DNA of 64,000 bases. It comes from Asanoa iriomotensis. GTDB lineage: Bacteria; Actinomycetota; Actinomycetes; Mycobacteriales; Micromonosporaceae. Every line of letters begins with the position of its first letter. Position 1 is the first letter of the stretch. The notes beneath the pieces were generated by a model. That model was not told where the DNA came from and did no database searches. It saw only the letters and a list, made by a program, of their open reading frames with translations. A program made the translations under genes and the position numbers. The stretch lies in the NCBI RefSeq assembly GCF_016862515.1, contig NZ_BONC01000017.1:1-64000 (forward strand), read 5' to 3'. Below are positions 44,532 through 52,665 of this stretch, piece by piece.

Positions 44532-45365
44532 ATGCCGGTCATCGTTGCCGTTCTTGGTGACATCACGACGCAGGACGTCGACGCCCTCGTCAACCCGGCC
44601 AACGCGGCCATGCGTGGGGGTGGGGGTGTCGACGGCGCCATCCATCGTGCCGGTGGGCCGGCGATCCTGCGGGAGTGTGTCGCACGGTTTCCGGGCGGGC
44701 TCGCCACCGGTGATGCCGGGTGGACGACGGCCGGTGAGCTGCCCGCGCGGTGGGTCGTCCACACGGTTGGGCCCAACTATCGCGCCGGGGAGCGTGATCG
44801 GGCGCTGCTGGTGTCGTGTTACCGGCGTGCGCTGGAGGTCGCCGACGAGCTTGGCGCCCGGAGCGTCGCGTTTCCGTTGATCAGTGCCGGCGTGTTCGGC
44901 TGGCCGCGGGCGGATGCGATCGCGGTCGCGGTCGGGACCCTCGCTGCTGCCCAAACCCGGGTCGAGGACGTGCGGCTCGTCGCGGTCGACGAGGGCACGT
45001 ACCAGCAGATTCGGGCGGCGCTGCTCGTCACGAGTCCGCCGCCGGTGGGTGCCGGCACGGTCGGGTCCCTGTTCGAGCGTGAGCCGGTCCAGTTCGGACT
45101 GCGCGGCGACGCCTACCTGTGGCGCGAGCTTCGCGCGCGGTTCGCCGACACGCCGTTACCGGACGACTGGTTCGGCCTGCGGAAGCTGCTCACCGACGCC
45201 ATCGAGCAGGTGGTCGGCGAACCGCTCACCGGGGACGCGGCGGTCTACGTGCCGCGGTTCGATCCCGGCCACGGCATGTCGGCGGGTGCCGTGCAGCTTC
45301 CGTGGTGGGCGCGGACGGGACTGCCCATCCTGCTCGACCGGTACGCCGCGCGGGTCACCCGCTGA
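44532..45365 (+). CDS. Macro-domain protein with C-terminal extension (277 aa)
   Basis: Residues 1-165 form an ADP-ribose-binding macro domain: GDITTQDVDALVNPANAAMRGGGGVDGAIH, and FPLISAGVFGWP for the phosphate loop. Such domains hydrolyse O-acetyl-ADP-ribose or remove ADP-ribose from proteins. The last 100 residues (LRGDAYLWRELRARFAD, PLTGDAAVYVPRFDPGHGMSAGAV) are a separate domain that I cannot name. The start at 44532 follows GAAGGGT. The 3' end overlaps the convergent CotH gene by 11 bp. Confidence 0.85.
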   Translation: MPVIVAVLGDITTQDVDALVNPANAAMRGGGGVDGAIHRAGGPAILRECVARFPGGLATGDAGWTTAGELPARWVVHTVGPNYRAGERDRALLVSCYRRALEVADELGARSVAFPLISAGVFGWPRADAIAVAVGTLAAAQTRVEDVRLVAVDEGTYQQIRAALLVTSPPPVGAGTVGSLFEREPVQFGLRGDAYLWRELRARFADTPLPDDWFGLRKLLTDAIEQVVGEPLTGDAAVYVPRFDPGHGMSAGAVQLPWWARTGLPILLDRYAARVTR

Positions 45366-46803
45366 CCTGTTGCTGGATGAGCGTGCGTAGCTGGTCGATC
45401 TCGGATGCCGCGGCCTGTGCGTTGTAGCCGTCGACTGTGGACAGAACCTTCGTGATGCGGTCCAGTGACGCCAGGGCGGTGCCGTTGCCGTAGATCTTCT
45501 CGTGGAGGTCCGCGTACGCGTCCTCGTACACCTTCGTGAAGGCCGCGCTCGCCTGGAAGCGTTCCTTCAGCTCGTTGCCGCCGAACCGCCCGCCGCCCAT
45601 CGCATTGCCCGAGAAGGTCAGGTTGTAGTCCCAGCCCACCACCGTGAACGTCCTGGTGTCCAGGTCGTACCAGAGGTAGTAGTTGCGGCCCGGGCCTGAC
45701 ATGTCGTCGAAGTTCAGCAGCAGGTCCTGCACCGCGACGTAGCGGGCGAACGAGTCCACGTCCACGTGGTCCGCCAGCTGCTCGGCGAACTCCGTGTCGC
45801 TGCTCGTGTTGACCCATCTGATCAGGTCGATGACCGGCTGCAGGTCCTGGCTGCCCTTCATCGTGATCTGCTTGAAGTCGTCCGCGTACGCGGTGGGGTC
45901 GTCGCCCTGGTCCGTGAACTGGCTCGTGGCCAGGCTCTTGTAGAGCACACCGTCACCGCCGTCGGCCACGTCGGGGTGGTCGACGATCAGGCGGGCGGTG
46001 GTCGGGCGGTCGTTGACGGTGAAGCTGGAGTACGCGTACCGCTGCGCGCTCTGGCCCGTCGCCGCCAGCACGTCGAGCGAGACCGCCTCGTTGAGGACCG
46101 TGCTCCCGCCGCCCATGCCCGCGACGCGGACGGCGATCTCCCGGTGGCCCTGGTAGCGGCGGCCGTCGACGAACTCGTCGAACCGGATCAGCCACGGCAG
46201 GGTCTCGGGCTCCTCGGCCTTGAGCGAGGAGCGACCGAACCCGCCACCGCCCGGTCCGCCGCCGCCCGGCCTGAAGTCACCCTCCGGAGGCGCGGCGCCG
46301 TCAGGCGGCTGTTGCGCACCCGCCGGCGGTGCCTGTCCCGCGTCCGGCCGTTCGCGTTGGCCGGCCATCCCGCCGCCGGGGCCGCCGAACCCACCAGAGC
46401 GGGCCTCGCCGTCGCGGGTCAACCCGGACAGCGTCGAGTTCCCCTTCAGCCGGATCCCGACGCTGGCCAGGAACGTACCGTCGATGGTCAGATCGGCTTC
46501 GAGAAAGTCCTTCTCGCCCTCCGCCCAGAACTCGTCGAGCAGCCGCTGGTAGTCGCTGTCGCGGAACGTCACAGTGATCTCGTGCCCCACCGTCGAGTCG
46601 AACAGGTCCGTCGTGCCGGCGACGTCCTCGGTGACGTCGTCGGCCTGGTTGTCGCTCGCGCTGGTCACCAGCGGCGTCACCCGCACGGTGCTGAACACCA
46701 CCGCGCACACGACGAGGAACGCGGCGCACGCGAGCAAGAGCTTCCAGTAGTGCCGCAGCCGCGGCGGCAGCCGGTGCCGCAACCGGGCCCGAGGCGGCGG
46801 CAT
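45355..46803 (-). CDS. CotH kinase-like membrane-anchored protein (482 aa)
   Basis: CotH-family protein. One N-terminal transmembrane helix (about residues 19-40) anchors it, leaving the rest outside the cell. A beta-rich region (HEITVTFRDSDYQRLLDEFW, IRLKGNST) precedes a Gly/Pro-rich linker (about 125-185); the kinase-like part contains RYVAVQDLLLNFDD, NYYLWYD and GWDYNLTF. CotH proteins phosphorylate spore-coat or secreted proteins in Bacillus. The ATG overlaps the DUF4956 stop (TGATG). It is last in the VTC, DUF4956, CotH operon. Confidence 0.88.
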   Translation of the reverse strand: MPPPRARLRHRLPPRLRHYWKLLLACAAFLVVCAVVFSTVRVTPLVTSASDNQADDVTEDVAGTTDLFDSTVGHEITVTFRDSDYQRLLDEFWAEGEKDFLEADLTIDGTFLASVGIRLKGNSTLSGLTRDGEARSGGFGGPGGGMAGQRERPDAGQAPPAGAQQPPDGAAPPEGDFRPGGGGPGGGGFGRSSLKAEEPETLPWLIRFDEFVDGRRYQGHREIAVRVAGMGGGSTVLNEAVSLDVLAATGQSAQRYAYSSFTVNDRPTTARLIVDHPDVADGGDGVLYKSLATSQFTDQGDDPTAYADDFKQITMKGSQDLQPVIDLIRWVNTSSDTEFAEQLADHVDVDSFARYVAVQDLLLNFDDMSGPGRNYYLWYDLDTRTFTVVGWDYNLTFSGNAMGGGRFGGNELKERFQASAAFTKVYEDAYADLHEKIYGNGTALASLDRITKVLSTVDGYNAQAAASEIDQLRTLIQQQVSG

Positions 46804-47480
46804 CACAGGTCCGTCTGGTCGTAGCCGGTCAACACCGTGACACGTTGCCCACCCGTGCGCTCACCGAGCGCGCTGATGAGTTGCCCGGGCTCGTGCCCCT
46901 TCTTCAGCCGGACGGTGTACATCAGCTCGGTCAGCATCCCGCCGCGGATCGTCTCCATGCTGACGAGCTCGTACTCGCTGGTGTGTGCGATCAGCACGTC
47001 CTGGATGTGTTCCGTGTAGTTGCCGTCCGGCGGCACCTGGACCTTGACCACCTGCCGCTGGACGCTGGACGCGAACCAGTTGAAGCGGTACATCACCAGG
47101 ATCACCAGGCTGATCGCGACCGCGGCGACGACCGCGAGCGTGTAGAACCGCGTGCCGGCCGCCATGCCAACGCCCATGACCAGGAAGATGAACCCGACGT
47201 CGCGGGTCTCCTTGATGGCGTTGCGGAACCGCACCACCGACAGCGCGCCGACGAGCGCGAACGCCCGTGCGATGTTCGACCCGACGACCAGCATGATCAG
47301 CGCGATGAGCATGCCGAGGATGACCAGGGTCTGCACATAGGACTGGCTGTACGAGACGTTGCGGTGCGTGAACCGGTAGACCCAACCGATCATGGCGCTG
47401 AGCACGAACGACAACGACAGCGCGATGGCGATGTCGCCGACGCTGAAGGTGCCGGACAGGTCCTGGACGTCGAACGGCAT
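46803..47480 (-). CDS. DUF4956 membrane protein (225 aa)
   Basis: Four transmembrane helices in the first 130 residues (including ALVGALSVVRFRNAIKETRDVGFIF, the family hallmark) followed by a cytoplasmic alpha/beta tail that resembles a ferredoxin-like domain (VVKVQVPPDGNYTEHIQDVLI). The function is unknown; genes of this family are found between VTC-domain and CotH genes. It starts six bases after the VTC gene stop and overlaps the CotH gene. Confidence 0.88.
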   Translation of the reverse strand: MPFDVQDLSGTFSVGDIAIALSLSFVLSAMIGWVYRFTHRNVSYSQSYVQTLVILGMLIALIMLVVGSNIARAFALVGALSVVRFRNAIKETRDVGFIFLVMGVGMAAGTRFYTLAVVAAVAISLVILVMYRFNWFASSVQRQVVKVQVPPDGNYTEHIQDVLIAHTSEYELVSMETIRGGMLTELMYTVRLKKGHEPGQLISALGERTGGQRVTVLTGYDQTDL

Positions 47481-47486
47481 GTGGGG

Positions 47487-48299
47487 TCAGACCTCGATTC
47501 GCGTGGATGCTTCGTCGGGCACGTGGAAGATCGAGCGCGGCGCGCGGCCGAACGCCTCCACGCTCTGGCAGTACTTGGACATGCGGACCACCGACATGTT
47601 CAGCTCGGCGGCCAGGTCGGTGAGCCAGTAGGGCACGCGCTCGTTGGCCTTGAACTCCACGACGGCGAGCCGGGCGGGCACGATCAGCCGGTTGTCGGCC
47701 GCCGCGCCGAGGTGGAAGTCGCGGTCGCGGCCGCGGACCCGGTGGTCCAGGGTGACCCGCAGCCCGGCGTCGGCGTCGCGCCCGACGAACGCCTCCCGCC
47801 GGTAGCCGGTCATCGCCACGGGGCGCAGGTCGAGCCCGCAGATCAGCTCCAGCACCTCGTCGAGGAACGCGCGCTGGCCGGCGTCGTGCGCGACCATGGC
47901 CCGCCCGTCGCAAAGCTCACGAGCCAGCCGGTACGGGAGCCCGACGCGCCGTTTCTGCGTCACACGGTTGACCCGCTGCTTGATCTCGACGTACACGTGG
48001 GTTTCGTCGTCCACAGTGTATGGATCGCCGTAGTGCCGCACCCGCAGCTTGCGCCGGAACCGCAGCCCCTCGATCTTCTCCCAGTAGAAGCGCAGATCCC
48101 GGGTGTCGTAGTAGACGCTCCAGACGCCGTACCCGCCGCTCGCGCCGTGGTCGTCGAGCGCGAGCCGCCGCGCGAGCCGTTCGCGCAGCACCGGCACGGC
48201 GGTGCTGGGCATCAGGTACTTGATCTCGTACCGGTTGAACGCGTGCAGCCGGCTCGGCGATCGCAGCGCATGACCACCGTGGTCGCCGTCCAGTCGCAT
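47487..48299 (-). CDS. VTC-domain polyphosphate-polymerase-like protein (270 aa)
   Basis: Soluble protein with the VTC tunnel fold known from yeast Vtc4, which makes polyphosphate from ATP. Visible family features are FNRYEIKYLMP, LRFRRKLRVRHYG, VYVEIKQRVNRVTQKRRV and VVEFKANERVPYWL, which place basic residues and acidic metal ligands as in the tunnel. The protein could bind nucleotide or polyphosphate; polymerase activity is not proven. It is the first gene of the operon with DUF4956 and CotH. Confidence 0.85.
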   Translation of the reverse strand: MRLDGDHGGHALRSPSRLHAFNRYEIKYLMPSTAVPVLRERLARRLALDDHGASGGYGVWSVYYDTRDLRFYWEKIEGLRFRRKLRVRHYGDPYTVDDETHVYVEIKQRVNRVTQKRRVGLPYRLARELCDGRAMVAHDAGQRAFLDEVLELICGLDLRPVAMTGYRREAFVGRDADAGLRVTLDHRVRGRDRDFHLGAAADNRLIVPARLAVVEFKANERVPYWLTDLAAELNMSVVRMSKYCQSVEAFGRAPRSIFHVPDEASTRIEV

Positions 48300-48411
48300 A
48301 GTCCCGTCCGTCCCTTGTCGGCAGAGGCGAATAGGACATAAACAACCGAAACTGAAAGCCGGCTATGAACCACCTTCGAAAACCAGGTGAACGCCAGGTG
48401 TACGCGCGGCG

Positions 48412-49032
48412 TCAGCCGACCGAACGCAGCAACCGGTCGATGGCCGACAGGTCTCCCACGACCGCGACGCTGCCGTCGGCGCAGGCGGATTCGAGACCGG
48501 CCGGGTCTTCCAGCAGGGCGCTGAGGGTCCGCGGCGTGGTCCGGAGCGAGGCGGCCGCTGTCGCGGGCTCGCCGGGCTCGACCTGGACCCGGCCGGACGC
48601 GACGTGAAGTGTCCACACTCGACCGTCGAGCTCGAGACGGTAGTTCGCCGGCGGTGCGGCGGGGTCGGGGCGGGCGGCACCGCGCAGGAAGATCAGCACC
48701 GAGGTCGCGCTCAGCGCCGTCGGCTCCGCGGGTTGTGGGGCGTCGATGCCCCAGTCGCCCAAGGCTTCCAGGATGGGCTCCAGCCGCCGGCCCCGGTCGG
48801 TCAGCTCGTAGACCTGGGACGGGCCCCGGCGGATCACCCCGTTGTGCTCGAGCTCGCGAAGGCGGTCCGCCAGCAGGTTCGAGCTGACGTTGGGCAGTGC
48901 ATGCCGCAGTTCGGAGAAGCGCGCGGACGCCAGGAGCAGCTCGCGGACGACCAGCAGGGCCCAGCGTTCCCCGACCACGTCGAGGGCGCGGGCGATCCCG
49001 CACGAGTCCCGGTAGCTGCGGCTGGTCGGCAT
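48412..49032 (-). CDS. HxlR-family regulator with SCP2-like C-terminal domain (206 aa)
   Basis: Residues about 8-98 are a winged helix of the HxlR type (C11GIARALDVVGERWALLVVREL, where the early cysteine is typical of redox-sensing members). Residues about 120-205 resemble a sterol-carrier (SCP2-like) lipid-binding domain. The ATG is 6 nt after TACCGT and so probably leaderless, and the -10 box lies inside an inverted repeat suited to autoregulation. The divergent SDR gene is the expected target. Confidence 0.87.
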   Translation of the reverse strand: MPTSRSYRDSCGIARALDVVGERWALLVVRELLLASARFSELRHALPNVSSNLLADRLRELEHNGVIRRGPSQVYELTDRGRRLEPILEALGDWGIDAPQPAEPTALSATSVLIFLRGAARPDPAAPPANYRLELDGRVWTLHVASGRVQVEPGEPATAAASLRTTPRTLSALLEDPAGLESACADGSVAVVGDLSAIDRLLRSVG

Positions 49033-49034
49033 CA

Positions 49035-49054
49035 AACTACGGTAGCAGGTAGTT
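49035..49054. promoter_or_regulatory. HxlR operator-like inverted repeat AACTAC-N8-GTAGTT
   Basis: The two 6-bp arms are exactly complementary and enclose the -10 box TACCGT (minus strand, 49039-49044) of the regulator gene. It also lies 34 bp before the divergent SDR gene, so one bound dimer could control both. Confidence 0.55.
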
Positions 49055-49087
49055 GTTTTTAACAATCATCCGTGGTTTCGTTTTGGT

Positions 49088-49894
49088 ATGAAGCTGCTTG
49101 AGGACAAGAACGCCGTGATCTACGGCGGCGGGGGTGCCGTCGGCGGTGCGGTGGCGCGGGTGTTCGCCCGGGAAGGTGCGCGGGTCTTCATCGCCGGGCG
49201 CACGCAGGCAAAGCTCGACACTGTGGCGCGCGACATCGCCGCCGCGGGCGGCACCGTCGAGACGGCGGTGGTCGACGTCTTCGACCAGGCGGCGGTCGAG
49301 CGTCACGCCGGCGCGGTCGCCTCTGCGGCCGGCGGCATCGACGTCGCGCTCAACGCCGTGAGCGTCATGCACGACCAGGGGACCCCGCTCGCGGACCTCT
49401 CGGTAGAGGAGTTCATGCGGCCGATCGACGGCTTCCTGCGGGCGCTGTTCATCACCAGCAAGGCCGTGGCGCCACACATGGGGCACAAGCGTCCGGGCGT
49501 CATCCTGACCTTGTCGGAGCCGGGTGCCAAGCTGGCCGTCGGCGGCATCCTGGGGCACGCGGCGAGCGCGGCCGGCAAGGAGGCCTTCGCCCGGATCCTG
49601 GCCGTCGAACTGGCGCCCAGCAACATCCGGGTCGTCGGCATCCGCCCGCACGCGATCGTCGACGCACCGGCGGCCGGCTCCTACACCAAAGACGTCTTCA
49701 CCCAGATCGCGGCGGCCGCCGGGGAGTCGGTCGAGGAACTGCTCGACGGCGGTGGCTTGGCGCAGGGGACCCTGCTCAAACGGTTGCCGACGCTCTCCGA
49801 GATCGCCGAGACGGCCGCGTTCCTCGCGTCGGACCGGCCGGGAGTCATGACGGGCGCGATCGTCAACCTCTCCGGGGGCGCCCTCGTCGACTGA
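49088..49894 (+). CDS. SDR-family oxidoreductase with altered catalytic tyrosine (268 aa)
   Basis: Rossmann protein of the SDR family: GGGGAVGGA cofactor loop at 13-21, active-site S143, and K164 in the usual helix. The position four residues before K164, normally tyrosine, is S160. The rest is canonical, with the C-terminal TGAIVNLSGGALVD. Divergent from, and probably repressed by, the HxlR-SCP2 regulator. It may act on an electrophile sensed by that regulator (inference). Confidence 0.82.
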   Translation: MKLLEDKNAVIYGGGGAVGGAVARVFAREGARVFIAGRTQAKLDTVARDIAAAGGTVETAVVDVFDQAAVERHAGAVASAAGGIDVALNAVSVMHDQGTPLADLSVEEFMRPIDGFLRALFITSKAVAPHMGHKRPGVILTLSEPGAKLAVGGILGHAASAAGKEAFARILAVELAPSNIRVVGIRPHAIVDAPAAGSYTKDVFTQIAAAAGESVEELLDGGGLAQGTLLKRLPTLSEIAETAAFLASDRPGVMTGAIVNLSGGALVD

Positions 49895-49968
49895 AACGCG
49901 TCCCTCGCCAGAGCTGGCGGCGTATTGTCCGCTTTAGCCATTACCTAGCGATTCGGTGGGCGAAGGGC

Positions 49969-51792
49969 ATGAGCTTTCCGTTCGGCGACGAGCGCGACTT
50001 CGCGGCCGTCACCCGCGGATTCGTGGCCGCGCCCGCTTCGGGCGTGGTGCGCGACGCCCGGGGCGAGCCGGTCTGGGACGCCGACTCGTTCGCGTTCCTG
50101 ACCGGGGCGAGCCCGGAGACCGTGCATCCGAGCCTGTGGCGGCAGTCGTCGCTGGTCGCGCGGGCCGGCCTGTACGAGGTGACCGACGGCATCTATCAGG
50201 TCCGGGGCCTGGATCTGTCCAACGTGTCGTTCGTCGAGGGTGACACGGGCGTCATCGTGATCGACCCGCTCATCTCCGTGGAGACGGCCCGCGCGGCCAT
50301 CGACCTCTATCGGTCCCATCGGGGCGACCGGACGGTTACCGGCGTCATCTACACCCACAGCCACGTCGACCACTTCGGCGGCGTGAAGGGCGTGGTGTCG
50401 GCGGAGGACGTGGCGGCCGGCGGCGTCCCGGTGATCGCCCCGGAGGGCTTCGTCGAGCACGCGATCGCCGAGAACGTCTACGCCGGGACGGCGATGGCCC
50501 GGCGGGCGGGTTACATGTACGGCGCCGCGCTGTCCCGGGACCCGCGCGGCGCCGTGGGTGCCGGTCTCGGGCAGACGACGTCGACCGGCACGGTGAGCCT
50601 GATCCCGCCGACGGTGACGATCTCGCGGACCGGTCACGAGCTCACCGTGGACGGAGTCCGGATCGTCTTCCAGCTGGCGCCGGGCACCGAGGCACCGGCG
50701 GAGATGCATTTCCTCTTTCCGGACCGGCGCGCGCTGTGCATGGCCGAGAACGCGACGCACACGCAGCACAACCTGCTGACGCTGCGGGGTGCGCTGGTGC
50801 GGGACCCGCACGCGTGGGCGGGTTACCTGACCGAGGCGATCGAGCTGTTCGCCGGGAAGGCCGACGTCGTGTTCGCCTCGCACCACTGGCCGACCTGGGG
50901 TGCGGACGACATCACGGAGTTCCTGGGGCTGCAGCGCGACCTGTACGCGTACCTGCACGACCAGACCCTGCGGCTGTTGAACAAGGGCTTCACCGGAGCC
51001 GAGATCGCCGAGCGGATCGAGTTGCCGCCGGCCCTCGACCGGGCCTGGCACACCCACGGCTACTACGGATCGGTCAGCCACAACGTCAAGGCGATCTACC
51101 AGCGCTACATGGGTTGGTACGACGGCAACCCGGCCCGGCTCTGGCCGCACCCGCCCGAGGAGGCGGCCCGCCGCTACGTCGAGTTCATGGGCGGAGCCGA
51201 TGCGGTGGTACGCAAGGCGAAGCAGTCGGCCGCCGACGGCGACCTGCGGTGGGCGGCGCAGGTGCTCGACCACGTGGTGTTCGCCGAACCGTCCCATCAG
51301 GAGGGCCGGCGGGCGTTGGCAGACGTCCTGGAGCGGCTCGGTTTCGGCTGCGAGAACGGCACCTGGCGCAACGCCTACCTGTCGGGCGCGATGGAACTCC
51401 GGATCGGCAACTTCGGCACGCCGACGGTCACCAACTCGGCCGACATGCTCGCCCAACTGCCGCCACGGATGTTCTTCGACGCGATCGCCGTCCAGATCGA
51501 CGGGCCGAAGGCCTGGGACCTGGACCTCGCGATCCGCTGGGAGTTCCCCGACCACGGCGAGACGTTCCGGACGACCGTGCGCAACGGGGTCTTCACCTAC
51601 GTCCGCGACGGCTCCGGCCCGGTCACGCTCACTGTCACCGTGCCGCGGGCGGCCCTCGCCGGCCTCGCGGCGGGCGACCTCGACGCGGCCGAGGAGGCCG
51701 GCCTGGTGCGCGACGGGGACGCGGCCGTGCTGTCCCGGCTCACGAACATCCTCGATCCCGGCGACCCGGGCTTCAACATCGTCGAACCCTGA
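49969..51792 (+). CDS. Alkyl sulfatase, SdsA1/BDS1 type (607 aa)
   Basis: Metallo-beta-lactamase-fold sulfatase that hydrolyses linear primary alkyl sulfates such as dodecyl sulfate. The zinc motif THSHVDH gives H130, H132, D134 and H135; ENATHTQHN near 254 adds further ligands. The later YMGWYDGNPARLWPHPP segment and C-terminal SCP2-like domain (about 480-600) complete the family's three-domain layout at normal length. No signal peptide is present, although many homologues are exported. It is transcribed alone. Confidence 0.9.
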   Translation: MSFPFGDERDFAAVTRGFVAAPASGVVRDARGEPVWDADSFAFLTGASPETVHPSLWRQSSLVARAGLYEVTDGIYQVRGLDLSNVSFVEGDTGVIVIDPLISVETARAAIDLYRSHRGDRTVTGVIYTHSHVDHFGGVKGVVSAEDVAAGGVPVIAPEGFVEHAIAENVYAGTAMARRAGYMYGAALSRDPRGAVGAGLGQTTSTGTVSLIPPTVTISRTGHELTVDGVRIVFQLAPGTEAPAEMHFLFPDRRALCMAENATHTQHNLLTLRGALVRDPHAWAGYLTEAIELFAGKADVVFASHHWPTWGADDITEFLGLQRDLYAYLHDQTLRLLNKGFTGAEIAERIELPPALDRAWHTHGYYGSVSHNVKAIYQRYMGWYDGNPARLWPHPPEEAARRYVEFMGGADAVVRKAKQSAADGDLRWAAQVLDHVVFAEPSHQEGRRALADVLERLGFGCENGTWRNAYLSGAMELRIGNFGTPTVTNSADMLAQLPPRMFFDAIAVQIDGPKAWDLDLAIRWEFPDHGETFRTTVRNGVFTYVRDGSGPVTLTVTVPRAALAGLAAGDLDAAEEAGLVRDGDAAVLSRLTNILDPGDPGFNIVEP

Positions 51793-51799
51793 CCCGGGC

Positions 51800-52648
51800 T
51801 CAGGCGGTGCTGACGAGCGCGCCGACGCGTTCGGGTTCGTCGACCTGCACGTAGTGGCGCGCGCCCGGCAGTAGGTGCAGGTCCGTGTTCGGGAACTCGT
51901 TCGCGAAGCTGTGCGCCACCCGGGGGTTGAGGGCCCGGTCCCGTGCGCCGAAGACCACCCGCACGGGCGGAGTGAAGCGGCGCAGGTCGGCGACCCGGCG
52001 CCGCCGGCGCAGCAGGGTGCCGAACAGGTCCTGGTTGAGGCGGAAGAACGCCGGCTGCTCCGGCGGGAAGTCCTTCGCCAGTTGCGGGACCACCTCGCGG
52101 CGCACCGCCGGATCGCTGATGAACGCGCCGACCTGCCAGGAGTAGATGCGTTCCTGCACCTCGGGACGGCGGCCGGCCAGGTTGCGGGCGACCACACCCA
52201 GCCCGGGCGTGGCGAAGACCGCGATCACGGGTGGCAGCAGCAGGCCGGGCACCCACTGGTAGTAGGTGTTCAGCAGAACGAGCGCCGCGACCCGGTCGGG
52301 GTTGGCCAGCGCCCAGTCGATGGCCGGCGGACCGGACGCGTCGTGGGCCACGAGGACGACCCGGTCCTGCCCGAGCCGCTGGGACACCGCGTCCATGACC
52401 GCGGCGACGTCGAGCGTCATGTTGTCGGCCGTGTACGGCCAGCCCTCCGGTTTGTCGGAGCGGCCCCAGCCGAGGAAGTCGAACCGCACCACCGGCCGCT
52501 GCGCATCGAGGTGAGGCATCAGGCGGTCGTACAGGTGCAGGTTGTCGGGAAACCCGTGCATCAGGACGATCGGGATCCCGGCGCCCGGCCGCACCTCGGC
52601 ATGGATCTGGTGCCCGTCACGCATTACCGGCAGGGCATCCCCGGTCAT
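51800..52648 (-). CDS. Alpha/beta hydrolase with aspartate nucleophile, haloalkane-dehalogenase/epoxide-hydrolase-like (282 aa)
   Basis: Alpha/beta hydrolase with oxyanion segment HGFPDN at 31-36 and nucleophile loop AHDASG at 101-106, so D103 replaces serine as in haloalkane dehalogenases and epoxide hydrolases. The DFLGWGRSDKP strand is also typical, and a catalytic histidine is in GARHYVQV. Substrate unknown. TATGGT is 6 nt before the ATG within the short gap after the PucR gene, so it may have its own promoter as well as operon transcription. Confidence 0.85.
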   Translation of the reverse strand: MTGDALPVMRDGHQIHAEVRPGAGIPIVLMHGFPDNLHLYDRLMPHLDAQRPVVRFDFLGWGRSDKPEGWPYTADNMTLDVAAVMDAVSQRLGQDRVVLVAHDASGPPAIDWALANPDRVAALVLLNTYYQWVPGLLLPPVIAVFATPGLGVVARNLAGRRPEVQERIYSWQVGAFISDPAVRREVVPQLAKDFPPEQPAFFRLNQDLFGTLLRRRRRVADLRRFTPPVRVVFGARDRALNPRVAHSFANEFPNTDLHLLPGARHYVQVDEPERVGALVSTA

Positions 52649-52654
52649 CTCTCG

Positions 52655-52660
52655 ACCATA
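52655..52660 (-). promoter_or_regulatory. -10 box TATGGT for a leaderless start
   Basis: On the minus strand TATGGT lies 6 nt before the hydrolase ATG, in the 17-bp gap after the PucR-type gene. Confidence 0.45.
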
Positions 52661-52665
52661 ACGCC

